Shown: one piece after another, positions 9,611 through 16,505 of the stretch
Layout of the letters: each line of letters starts with the position of its first letter
Position numbering within the stretch: the first letter of the stretch is position 1
Origin: Candidatus Woesearchaeota archaeon
GTDB lineage: Archaea > Nanobdellota > Nanobdellia > Woesearchaeales > UBA10200
Assembly: GCA_016180275.1 (NCBI GenBank)
Contig: JACPBN010000077.1
Location: forward strand, 1-24,236
Direction: 5' to 3'
DNA length: 24,236 bases
Notes under the pieces: generated by a model
Seen by the model: only the letters and a program-made list of their open reading frames with translations
The model's database searches: none
What the model was told of the DNA's origin: nothing
Program-made: the position numbers and the translations under genes

Positions 9611-10789
9611 ATGCTTATGTTTAAAAAGAGGCTAAGTAAAAAAGCAGATGTAGAGATCCAGATAAACTGGATTTTCATATTAATTGTAGGAGGCATTATA
9701 TTAATTTTCTTTATTGGCTTAATAACAAAGCAGAAAACTGTTTCTACTACAAAACTAAATATTAATATCAGGGAAAGCTTAGATACTATATTTACAAGCT
9801 CTCAAGTTGCCTCTGGCACTGCAAACTTAATCAATACGCCTGAGCTTGAGGTTGATTTTGATTGCGATAATTATTATGTCGGAGAGTTTGATTCCGGCAT
9901 TAACAAGCCATTAGGAAAAACAAGAATAATCTTTGTGCCAGATAGATTAGAGGGCAAGCAGCTTATTACATGGAGCCTAGAATGGAATATGCCCTATAAG
10001 ATAGTGGATTTTCTGTATATTATTCCTAAAGAAATGAGGTATGTATTTATTTTCAATACTGATGACGAAAAGTCATTTGCTGAAGAGATTGCCAGTTTAA
10101 TGCCAAAAGATGTAAAACCAGAGGTAATTTCTGTAAATGAGATAAGTAATTTAGAATACACAAATAACTATAAAACAAGATTGGTATCATTTGTTAACCA
10201 ACCATTATCTGCCCAACTTAACCCGTCATTTGAGAAAAAAGACCTTAGTTATGTCAGTATTGTTCCGGATTCAAATAGCAAAGAATCTGGGAAAGTTGTG
10301 TTTGCAGTTTACTCAAAAAACCCAGCAAATAATGCATATGATTTTAGCTATGCCCGCAACACACAGGATGCCAGTACATTTCCATACATTGACTATAATC
10401 CGGAATTTGTCACAGAGAAGCGTTATCCTACACTTCTTGGGGCAATTATTACTGACAGCATAGATATTTATGAATGTATGCTTAAAAAGGCCCTAAAAAG
10501 GCATTCTTACATTACTTCCATCTATAATGGCAGAGTTGATAAAATCATATTAGCAACTGCTGAGCCAGATCATCCTCTAAAGCAGCGTAACTGCGTTGCC
10601 GGGATGTATCAAGTTACAGATCCAAATTTATTGTCAGGAAGGCAAGAACTTAATCCAATCACGAGCTTAAGCACCAGCATTGAAAAATGCAAGAATAATT
10701 TAGCATATTGCGATCCTTATGGTGATGTCCAAGCATTAGTAAGCGTCAATAAAAAAGCGCAAGACAATTCATGCCCATTAGTATATTAA
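9611..10789 (+). CDS. Large pilin-like protein with unknown ectodomain, 392 aa
   Basis: The N-terminus carries K10-K11-A12 followed by D13-V-E-I-Q17 and a hydrophobic helix to about residue 38, matching the class III prepilin plan of its neighbours. The remaining 350 residues form a mixed alpha/beta domain with six cysteines spread from the start of the ectodomain to the last six residues (N-S-C-P-L-V-Y). It is the largest of the eight pilin-like products. In type IV and type II secretion systems a single oversized minor pilin often caps the filament, and this one could play that part, but no sequence similarity to such proteins is claimed. The ATG at 9617 is an alternative start. It lies 69 bases after the preceding gene, in the same orientation, so the two are probably in one operon. 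Confidence 0.82.
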   Translation: MLMFKKRLSKKADVEIQINWIFILIVGGIILIFFIGLITKQKTVSTTKLNINIRESLDTIFTSSQVASGTANLINTPELEVDFDCDNYYVGEFDSGINKPLGKTRIIFVPDRLEGKQLITWSLEWNMPYKIVDFLYIIPKEMRYVFIFNTDDEKSFAEEIASLMPKDVKPEVISVNEISNLEYTNNYKTRLVSFVNQPLSAQLNPSFEKKDLSYVSIVPDSNSKESGKVVFAVYSKNPANNAYDFSYARNTQDASTFPYIDYNPEFVTEKRYPTLLGAIITDSIDIYECMLKKALKRHSYITSIYNGRVDKIILATAEPDHPLKQRNCVAGMYQVTDPNLLSGRQELNPITSLSTSIEKCKNNLAYCDPYGDVQALVSVNKKAQDNSCPLVY

Positions 10790-10810
10790 TAATAAAAAAC
10801 ATGAAATACG

Positions 10811-10851
10811 ATTTAAAAATAACGATAATGAAAATACTAATTTAAAAATAA
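10811..10851 (+). promoter_or_regulatory. Two TATA-like direct repeats upstream of a pilin-like gene
   Basis: The 12-base sequence ATTTAAAAATAA occurs at 10811-10822 and again at 10840-10851, 29 bases apart, inside the 111-base AT-rich spacer. Each resembles an archaeal TATA box. The second lies 50 bases before the ATG at 10901, which would leave a leader of about 25 bases. In such AT-rich DNA this could be chance. Confidence 0.3.
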
Positions 10852-10900
10852 AAAAACTAGAATCCCAAAGCAGGGCAATAGAATAAAATTTGCCGTTAAA

Positions 10901-11434
10901 ATGCAACTAAATAAACTAACCAAAAAATCCAGAAAAGCCCAGATGAAGATGATGGAGAATGTCGCTGTAATGATAATATTCTTTATGCTGCTTGGATTAG
11001 GTTTTATCTTCTACGGCAAAATTGGAGGGCATGGCGCTAAACAAGACATAGAAAAGTATGTACAGCTGCAGGCAGTTAAACTTGCTAAAGTTGTTGCTGC
11101 ATTGCCTGAAGTAAGATGCTCAGAAGAAAATGTCCCTGTGCAGGATTGCTTTGATTTATTAAGGGTGGAAGAAGCAGCCTCAAAAATTAAAGATACCACT
11201 AATGAAAGATATTATTTTGAAATTTTAGGGTATAGCAGAGTTGCAATTGAAGAAAAATATCCAGGCAATGGCTCTATAATAGTTTATGACAATCAGCCAG
11301 ATATTAATCCAACATCAGATCTTGAGGAAATAAAATTTAGCTATATACCTATCTATATTCCAATAACTTTGTTCAATGCAACAATTAACCAATATTCTTT
11401 TGGAGTGTTAGAGGTAGGAACATATGATAAATAA
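10901..11434 (+). CDS. Pilin-like protein, 177 aa
   Basis: Thirteen basic residues end in R11-K12-A13, followed by Q14 and, after M-K-M-M, E19, then a hydrophobic helix to about residue 41. This is a class III prepilin-like signal with an acidic residue at +6, close to the Glu+5 of classical type IV pilins. The ectodomain of about 135 residues has only two cysteines, around R-C-S-E-E and Q-D-C-F, and a beta-rich C-terminal half. I do not recognise the domain. It follows the 392-residue pilin-like gene after 111 bases and precedes another pilin-like gene after 45 bases, all on the same strand. Its likely role is a minor subunit of a surface filament; this rests on the N-terminus and context. 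Confidence 0.8.
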   Translation: MQLNKLTKKSRKAQMKMMENVAVMIIFFMLLGLGFIFYGKIGGHGAKQDIEKYVQLQAVKLAKVVAALPEVRCSEENVPVQDCFDLLRVEEAASKIKDTTNERYYFEILGYSRVAIEEKYPGNGSIIVYDNQPDINPTSDLEEIKFSYIPIYIPITLFNATINQYSFGVLEVGTYDK

Positions 11435-11479
11435 GCAAAAATAAGACCTAAAAAAATAAAACAAAATTAAAATTAAAAA

Positions 11480-12043
11480 ATGCCTAAAAAAAATATACTC
11501 ACAAAATCACAGATGGAGATAATGGGAATAGTTATTATAATCATATTATTTTCTGTTGGGCTGCTGTTTGCAATTCAGTACGTAATACTTAAAAAACCGA
11601 CAGATGTCAAGAAATCATTTTTACAAGCAGAATTATCGTCTAATAGCTTAAATGCCATGCTTAAGACAAATGTTCCAGAATGCAATAACGCAGACATGGC
11701 ATCATTGTTCAAGGATTGCACAGGAGTTTCACAAGAAATTGATTGCTGCATTAAGTTAGATCCTACGCAAGATTGCATATATGATGGCAGCATATCAACT
11801 ACCGGGATGGCAGATACTTGTTATGTATTAAACCAGACAATAAATAAAATACTTAAAGATACATTGAATGTTTGGAGAGTTCCTTATATATTTACAGCAT
11901 ACTATGTAGAGTCAGACCCACTTGCATGGACTGCAGGCATAACAAGTGACATTCCTTGCACAATGGAAGATGAGGGAAGGCCGCAGGAATTTACTTTGCC
12001 TACAACACAAGGCAACCTAAGGATTGTGCTGAAGGTGTGCTGA
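11480..12043 (+). CDS. Cys-rich pilin-like protein, 187 aa
   Basis: The N-terminus P-K-K-N-I-L-T-K-S10 is followed by Q11-M-E13-I-M and a hydrophobic helix to about residue 36. The residue before the expected cut is Ser instead of Ala or Gly, which prepilin peptidases usually prefer, so processing is less certain than for its neighbours. The ectodomain of 150 residues has eight cysteines, including one adjacent pair (D-C-C-I-K), and the protein ends K-V-C. I do not recognise the domain. It is the last gene of the first pilin-like set; a promoter follows before the small Cys-rich set begins. The abundance of cysteines suggests oxidative folding outside the cell. Confidence 0.8.
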   Translation: MPKKNILTKSQMEIMGIVIIIILFSVGLLFAIQYVILKKPTDVKKSFLQAELSSNSLNAMLKTNVPECNNADMASLFKDCTGVSQEIDCCIKLDPTQDCIYDGSISTTGMADTCYVLNQTINKILKDTLNVWRVPYIFTAYYVESDPLAWTAGITSDIPCTMEDEGRPQEFTLPTTQGNLRIVLKVC

Positions 12044-12102
12044 GTGTGTAACGTAAGAAAATCTAATCAAACCCGCATTATTTACCTGAAGCCATAGAAA
12101 TA

Positions 12103-12110
12103 TTTAAATA
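12103..12110 (+). promoter_or_regulatory. TATA box for the small Cys-rich pilin-like genes
   Basis: TTTAAATA stands at 12103-12110 after a purine-rich stretch (AGAAA), a good match to an archaeal BRE/TATA element. Transcription would start near 12132-12138, giving a leader of about 50 bases before the ATG at 12185. It suggests that the four downstream genes can be expressed apart from the upstream set. Confidence 0.6.
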
Positions 12111-12172
12111 CATCATATTATAATAGTCAAGTATATAAATTCAATACACTTATACTAAAATATATGATTAAA

Positions 12173-12178
12173 GAGGTG
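12173..12178 (+). promoter_or_regulatory. Shine-Dalgarno site deciding the start at 12185
   Basis: GAGGTG matches the archaeal anti-Shine-Dalgarno sequence and lies 6 bases before the ATG at 12185. It rules out the in-frame ATG at 12164, which lies upstream of it. It is the clearest ribosome binding site among the eight pilin-like genes and implies strong translation. Confidence 0.75.
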
Positions 12179-12184
12179 TTGTCT

Positions 12185-12472
12185 ATGTTTAAATCAAAAA
12201 AAGCCCAGGGAATGACTTTAAATGTTGTTGTGGTAGCAGCAATCGTGCTGCTGGTTCTAGTCGTGCTTGTTCTTATATTTACAGGCAAGATCGGCAATTT
12301 TGTAGGAGAAAGCGAGAAGTGCATCACCAAAGGCGGAACATGCGTTGCAGCAAAAGACGGGTGCAATAGGGCAAATTTAGAGGCACCATTAAACGCTAAA
12401 TGCTATAAGGCAGATGGCACAACTGCAGATACTGATCAGGTTTGCTGCATAAAAGTTGGCGTAGGAGCTTAA
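12185..12472 (+). CDS. Small six-cysteine pilin-like protein, 95 aa (first of four)
   Basis: The signal reads M-F-K-S-K5-K6-A7 followed by Q8-G-M-T-L-N and a Val/Leu-rich helix to about residue 34, then T-G-K-I. The outside part is only about 55 residues and holds six cysteines spaced C-x6-C-x6-C-x12-C-x13-CC, with a GG just before the second. The same architecture recurs in the next three genes. The pilin-like N-terminus implies cleavage by a prepilin peptidase and either assembly into a filament or anchoring in the membrane. The Cys module should form three disulfides. A strong Shine-Dalgarno site and its own TATA box precede it, so it may be the most highly made of the set. I cannot name the family. 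Confidence 0.85.
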   Translation: MFKSKKAQGMTLNVVVVAAIVLLVLVVLVLIFTGKIGNFVGESEKCITKGGTCVAAKDGCNRANLEAPLNAKCYKADGTTADTDQVCCIKVGVGA

Positions 12473-12502
12473 TTAAATGCATTAAATGCTTATCTCACCA
12501 AA

Positions 12503-12763
12503 ATGCAGCCTAAGAAAGCCCAGGGAATGCCTATAAATGTCATCATTATAGCTGTCATTGCCTTGATATTGTTGGTTGTCATTCTTACAATCACATCTGG
12601 CAAATTAAAGGCATTTGGAAAAGGAACAGCTAACTGCAAGGCGCAGGGCGGATATTGTGAGTCAACAATAGTCTGTGTAAAACCAAAATATACAGATGTA
12701 CAAGGAACAGATTGCAAATCTAGAACAGATGGAAAAACACTCTGTTGCATTGCATTATATTAA
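12503..12763 (+). CDS. Small six-cysteine pilin-like protein, 86 aa (second of four)
   Basis: The N-terminus M-Q-P-K4-K5-A6 is followed by Q7-G-M-P-I-N and an Ile/Val/Leu helix ending S-G-K-L-K. The ectodomain has the six-cysteine pattern C-x6-C-x5-C-x12-C-x9-CC, with GG before the second cysteine and G-T-D before the fourth. It lies 30 bases after the first small gene and ends one base before the third, so the set is an operon with likely translational coupling. No Shine-Dalgarno site is visible, so translation may depend on the gene before it. At the DNA level its signal region shares a 15-base identical block with the first and fourth genes, a sign of recent duplication. Its function is unknown. 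Confidence 0.85.
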   Translation: MQPKKAQGMPINVIIIAVIALILLVVILTITSGKLKAFGKGTANCKAQGGYCESTIVCVKPKYTDVQGTDCKSRTDGKTLCCIALY

Positions 12764-12764
12764 C

Positions 12765-13034
12765 ATGATATCAAATAAAAAAGCAGATCTCTCTATCCAA
12801 TTGATAGTAGTTGTTGTTATTGCATTAGTTATTTTAGTCGTTGTCTTAGCAATCACAACAGGCAAATTAAAGATATTCGGAACAACGGCAGCTAGCTGTA
12901 GTGCAAGAGGTGGAGAATGCATATCATCAAGTACTCCGCCAAGCGGAAAATGCCGTGAAGGATCAGTAGAAATACCGGGCACAGATTGCGAATCACCAAG
13001 TAAATGCTGCCAGGAAATATTCAAATCTGAGTAA
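12765..13034 (+). CDS. Small six-cysteine pilin-like protein, 89 aa (third of four)
   Basis: I chose the ATG at 12765, one base after the stop of the previous gene, because it gives M-I-S-N-K5-K6-A7 followed by D8-L-S-I-Q and a helix ending T-G-K-L-K. A longer frame from 12696 would overlap the previous gene and spoil the signal. The six cysteines run C-x6-C-x10-C-x11-C-x5-CC with GG before the second and G-T-D before the fourth. The +1 residue is Asp, not Gln, as in the larger pilin-like protein at 9611, so this copy mixes features of both sets. After the TAA the same frame stays open for another 27 codons, which suggests the C-terminus may once have been longer. Confidence 0.83.
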   Translation: MISNKKADLSIQLIVVVVIALVILVVVLAITTGKLKIFGTTAASCSARGGECISSSTPPSGKCREGSVEIPGTDCESPSKCCQEIFKSE

Positions 13035-13118
13035 TTAAATGAAAAAGGCTCAACATCTGGGATAGATTTTGAAGATAAAGCAGGATCAGCAGCTGAAAAA
13101 GACATAAACTTAGCATAA
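13035..13118 (+). other. In-frame 27-codon open tail after a pilin-like stop codon
   Basis: Directly after the TAA at 13032-13034 the frame continues for 27 sense codons, with a charged, Gly/Ala-containing composition (for example G-I-D-F-E-D-K), to a TAA at 13116. The stretch has no cysteine and none of the other three small proteins has such a tail. Within it, in another frame, ATG at 13039 encodes M-K-K-A-Q before a stop after eight codons, echoing the signal motif of the family. It may be a remnant of a longer tail or of a lost fifth copy, or chance. Confidence 0.35.
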
Positions 13119-13127
13119 ATTATCAAA

Positions 13128-13445
13128 ATGATAACCAAGAATCCAATAATGAAGCAAAATACAAAAAAAGCCCAGGGAATGCCATTGAATGTCATCATAA
13201 TAGCAGTCATCTGCCTGATCGTATTAGTGGTGCTTGTCCTGATCTTTTCAGGAAAGATAAAAGGATTCGGCAAGGGTACAGATGATGTATCTGACAGTTT
13301 CAAAAATATGTGTGAAATACCAGGAACAAGCAGAGAATGTGTAGCAAGCATTGGGCAATGCACACCTGATATTGGCACAGAAATTAGAGGCAGATTTAGT
13401 GATTGTGAAAAAAAAAGCTCTGGATATATTTGCTGTGAGAGATAG
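13128..13445 (+). CDS. Small six-cysteine pilin-like protein, 105 aa (fourth of four)
   Basis: The signal motif is K13-K14-A15 followed by Q16-G-M-P-L-N and a hydrophobic helix ending S-G-K-I-K-G-F-G-K-G-T, very close to the second gene. An ATG at 13149 would give a shorter 98-residue product with the same motif; neither start has a clear Shine-Dalgarno site. The ectodomain has six cysteines spaced C-x8-C-x6-C-x14-C-x8-CC, and lacks the GG seen in the other three. One more cysteine lies in the membrane helix. It ends the pilin-like run; 138 bases separate it from leuS, so the operon probably ends here. Confidence 0.83.
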   Translation: MITKNPIMKQNTKKAQGMPLNVIIIAVICLIVLVVLVLIFSGKIKGFGKGTDDVSDSFKNMCEIPGTSRECVASIGQCTPDIGTEIRGRFSDCEKKSSGYICCER

Positions 13446-13483
13446 AAATATCTACTATCATCACCTATATTCTAAACAACTAA

Positions 13484-13504
13484 CTACGCAAAACTTTCAA
13501 ACTA
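13484..13504 (+). repeat. 21-base direct repeat, copy 1
   Basis: The 21 bases from 13484, beginning CTACGCAAAACTTT, recur at 13540-13560 with a single C/T difference. The two copies start 56 bases apart in the spacer between the pilin-like operon and leuS. Confidence 0.7.
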
Positions 13505-13522
13505 AACTTGTTAGAAAAGTTT
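13504..13522 (+). terminator. Weak hairpin after the pilin-like operon
   Basis: AAACTT at 13504-13509 pairs with AAGTTT at 13517-13522 over a 7-base loop. It lies between the two 21-base repeats and before the leuS start, where a terminator is expected. The stem is short and AT-rich and no long T-run follows, so the call is weak. Confidence 0.25.
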
Positions 13523-13539
13523 AATCAAAATTAAATTTG

Positions 13540-13560
13540 CTACGCAAAACTTTTAAACTA
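13540..13560 (+). repeat. 21-base direct repeat, copy 2
   Basis: This is the second copy of the 21-base repeat, one mismatch from the copy at 13484. Its 3' half contains TTTTAAA at 13551-13557, which can serve as the leuS TATA box, so the repeat may overlap a promoter. Confidence 0.7.
13551..13558 (+). promoter_or_regulatory. Likely TATA element of leuS
   Basis: TTTTAAAC lies about 27-33 bases before the ATG at 13584. At usual archaeal TATA-to-start distances, transcription would begin near that ATG, fitting a leaderless or nearly leaderless message. This supports the ATG at 13584 over that at 13572. Confidence 0.4.
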
Positions 13561-13583
13561 TTTCCTATTCTATGCAGTTTATA

Positions 13584-16493
13584 ATGGCAGAACTAAATTT
13601 TAAGGAAATCGAGCTAAAATGGCAGGAAAGATGGGAGGAAGCTAAGATATTTGAAGCAGATTCCAAGCCAGACAAAAAAAAATACAAGAAATATTATTCA
13701 CATTTTACATACCCTTATGTCAATGCATATCCCCATATAGGGCATTTCTATACCTTGATGAGACCAGAAGTAGTTGCTCGCTTTAAGAGAATGCAAGGCT
13801 ATAATGTATTGATGCCCCAAGGATGGCATGCAACTGGTTCTCCAATAATTAACGCTGCACAACGTGTCAAAGAAAGAGAGCAGAAGCAGTTGAAGATTCT
13901 TGCAGAGATGGGGATCACTGATGAAAAAGAGCTAAAAAAATTTGAGGATGCTGCTTACTGGATTGAGTATTTTATGCCAGAGTTCAAAAAGGATTTCAAA
14001 CGTATTGGGATATCAATAGACTGGCGCAGAGAATATTTTACAACTTCATTGAATCCTCATTATGACAAATTTGTACGTTGGCAGTTTAATAAATTAAAAG
14101 AGAAAAATTATGTGAGAGTAGGGAAATTCCCTGTTGTCTATTGTCCAAAAGAAAATGCCCCTGTAAGTGATCATGCAAGAAGCGAGGGAGAAGGTGAAGT
14201 TCCGCAGGAATTCACACTTCTAAAATTTAAGTATAAGGACGGATATCTTGTAGCTGCAACTTTGCGTCCAGAAACAGTTTTTGGGCAGACAAATATGTGG
14301 GTCAATCCTAATATTGATTATGTAAAAGCAAATGTTTCAGGAGAGATATGGTATGTAAGCAAAGAATGCACTGATAAACTAATTTTGCAGGAAAAATCAG
14401 TAAAAATACTAGGAACAGCTCATGGCAAAGAATTTCTAGGAAAAGATTGCGTTGCCCCTGGTATTGAAAAAAGCATAATCATACTTCCTGCAACTTTCTG
14501 TGACCCTAATATTGGCACAGGCATGGTCACTTCTGTCCCTAGCCATGCGCCATTTGACTGGATAGCATTGCATGATCTGCAAAATGATGAAGCAGCATGC
14601 AAAAAATACAATCTAGATTTTAATAAAATTAAGTCAATTCAGCCAATCTCTTTGATTAAGCTAGAAGGCTGGGAAGAGCATCCAGCAGTACAAATCTGCA
14701 AAGAATGGAACATTAAATCCCAGCATGAAAAAGAGAAGCTAGAGAATGCTAAAAAGGAAATCTATAAAGCAGAGCATTTCAAAGGAATTATGAAGCAGAA
14801 TACAGGGAAATATTCTGGCATGAAAGTTGATGTTGCTAAAGACCAAATAAAAAAAGATTTGATAAACAAAGGAATTGCAGATATCTTCTATGAGCTAACA
14901 GGCAAAGTTGTATGCAGATGTTTAACACCATGCACAGTAAAGATCGTTGCTGACCAATGGTTTATTGCTTACGGAGATAAAAACTGGAAAAAAGAAGCAT
15001 ATGAATGCCTTGCGCAAATGAAGTTATATCCAGAAAAATCCCGCACACAGTTAGAATATACCATAGGCTGGCTTCATCAATGGGCATGCACAAGGGAAGA
15101 AGGCTTAGGCACAAGATTGCCTTGGGACGAGAAATGGCTGATAGAAAGCTTAAGTGACTCTACAATTTATCTTGCATTTGATACGATTGCACACTTGATA
15201 CAGAAAGTAAATCCTAAGCTAATAAATGACAAAGTGTTTGATTATATCTTTTTAGGAATAGGCTCTGAAGAAGCAAGAAAAGTAAAGAACATTGAAAAAA
15301 TCAGACAGGAATTTGATTACTGGTACCCTTATGACTTCAACAGCTCAGGAAAAGATCTTATACAAAACCATCTTACGTTTGCATTATTCAACCATACAGC
15401 ATGCTTTCCAAGGGATAAATGGCCTTCTGGATATGGTATTAACGGCTGGGTGATGGTAGATGGCAAAAAGATGTCAAAAAGCCTTGGCAACTTCATTCTT
15501 CTCAGAGATTTGCCTGATAGATATGGTGTTGATGCATCCAGAATCACTGTATTATCAGGCGGCGAAGAAATGGATGATCCAAATTTTGACTCAGAGTTTG
15601 CAATTTCTATAAAAGGCAAGCTGCAAGCATTGTATGAATTCAGCATAGCAAATTACACTCAAAATTCAGATAATCAATCTGCAACAACAAAAATAAAACT
15701 CACAAATGTAGATTCCTGGTTTGAATCTGAATTAAATTCAATAATAAAAGATACAACAGAACTTATGGAACTTACATTGTTCAGAAGCGCATTGCAGCGA
15801 GGATATTTTGAGCTGCAGCACACGATCAGATGGTATATAAAACGCTCATCTAATACTCCAAATAATACGTTGTTAAATAAAGCAATTGAAACTCAGCTTT
15901 TGATATTAGCGCCATTTGCACCATTTATCTGTGAAGAAATCTGGCAAAATCTAGGAAAAAATCCTGCAAAGGAAAATACAGAAAATGCAGCATCAGGGAA
16001 AAAGTTTATCTCATTAGCAAAATGGCCGGCCTATAACGAAAAAAAAATAAAACCAGAATTAAATGCAGTTGAAAGCTGGATAAGAAACACAGAATATGAC
16101 TTAAATGAGGTAATCAAATTATCAAAGGTAGAAAAGCCTGCTTTGATACAGCTGTTCGTAGCGCATTCATGGAAATATTCATTGTTTACAGAGCTTAAAA
16201 AGTTAACTTTGGAGACTAAAAATCCTGGAGAGATATTAAAGAAAGTCATGCAGCTTGACCAGTTCAGGAAATATGGGCAAGAGATATCTAGATTTTTGCC
16301 CAGATTAGTTGGTTCAGGAAAAATACCAAATGAAGTTCTTTCACAAAAGCTAGAATGCTCTTCATTGCAGGATGCGCAGCAATTTTTTGAGAAGGTATTT
16401 AACTGCAGGTTTGAAGTAATAAAGGCAGAAGATACCAAAGAGCAGAAAGCAATGCAGGCAACTCCAGGAAAGGCTGCGATTGTTGTGAAATAA
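13584..16493 (+). CDS. leuS: Leucyl-tRNA synthetase, archaeal type
   Basis: The enzyme attaches leucine to tRNA-Leu using ATP in the cytoplasm. The product is 969 residues from the ATG at 13584, usual for archaeal LeuRS. The N-terminus N-F-K-E-I-E-L-K-W-Q is typical of the family. The class I signatures are present: HIGH at 51-54 and KMSKS at 629-633. The editing domain is complete by eye, with T-L-R-P-E-T at 226-231 and V-P-S-H-A-P-F-D with the conserved Asp at 325, which removes wrongly attached amino acids. The C-terminal anticodon-binding region follows. An in-frame ATG at 13572 is possible, but the TATA position favours 13584. The aminotransferase gene begins 12 bases after its stop, so the two are probably co-transcribed. 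Confidence 0.96.
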   Translation: MAELNFKEIELKWQERWEEAKIFEADSKPDKKKYKKYYSHFTYPYVNAYPHIGHFYTLMRPEVVARFKRMQGYNVLMPQGWHATGSPIINAAQRVKEREQKQLKILAEMGITDEKELKKFEDAAYWIEYFMPEFKKDFKRIGISIDWRREYFTTSLNPHYDKFVRWQFNKLKEKNYVRVGKFPVVYCPKENAPVSDHARSEGEGEVPQEFTLLKFKYKDGYLVAATLRPETVFGQTNMWVNPNIDYVKANVSGEIWYVSKECTDKLILQEKSVKILGTAHGKEFLGKDCVAPGIEKSIIILPATFCDPNIGTGMVTSVPSHAPFDWIALHDLQNDEAACKKYNLDFNKIKSIQPISLIKLEGWEEHPAVQICKEWNIKSQHEKEKLENAKKEIYKAEHFKGIMKQNTGKYSGMKVDVAKDQIKKDLINKGIADIFYELTGKVVCRCLTPCTVKIVADQWFIAYGDKNWKKEAYECLAQMKLYPEKSRTQLEYTIGWLHQWACTREEGLGTRLPWDEKWLIESLSDSTIYLAFDTIAHLIQKVNPKLINDKVFDYIFLGIGSEEARKVKNIEKIRQEFDYWYPYDFNSSGKDLIQNHLTFALFNHTACFPRDKWPSGYGINGWVMVDGKKMSKSLGNFILLRDLPDRYGVDASRITVLSGGEEMDDPNFDSEFAISIKGKLQALYEFSIANYTQNSDNQSATTKIKLTNVDSWFESELNSIIKDTTELMELTLFRSALQRGYFELQHTIRWYIKRSSNTPNNTLLNKAIETQLLILAPFAPFICEEIWQNLGKNPAKENTENAASGKKFISLAKWPAYNEKKIKPELNAVESWIRNTEYDLNEVIKLSKVEKPALIQLFVAHSWKYSLFTELKKLTLETKNPGEILKKVMQLDQFRKYGQEISRFLPRLVGSGKIPNEVLSQKLECSSLQDAQQFFEKVFNCRFEVIKAEDTKEQKAMQATPGKAAIVVK

Positions 16494-16494
16494 A

Positions 16495-16500
16495 AGAGGT
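16495..16500 (+). promoter_or_regulatory. Shine-Dalgarno site of the aminotransferase gene
   Basis: AGAGGT ends 5 bases before the ATG at 16506 and begins one base after the leuS stop codon. It supports 16506 as the start and translation from a leuS-led transcript. Confidence 0.65.
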
Positions 16501-16505
16501 TATGC

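Noticed and set aside
12755..13378. 207-codon open frame on the minus strand opposite the small pilin-like genes
   Set aside because: It is the mirror of two Cys-rich coding regions and their spacer, has no start signal, and the plus-strand genes are supported by family-wide patterns.
13446..13583. A CRISPR array suggested by the repeated 21-mer
   Set aside because: There are only two copies with one 35-base spacer containing a hairpin, one copy overlaps a promoter, and no cas gene is near.
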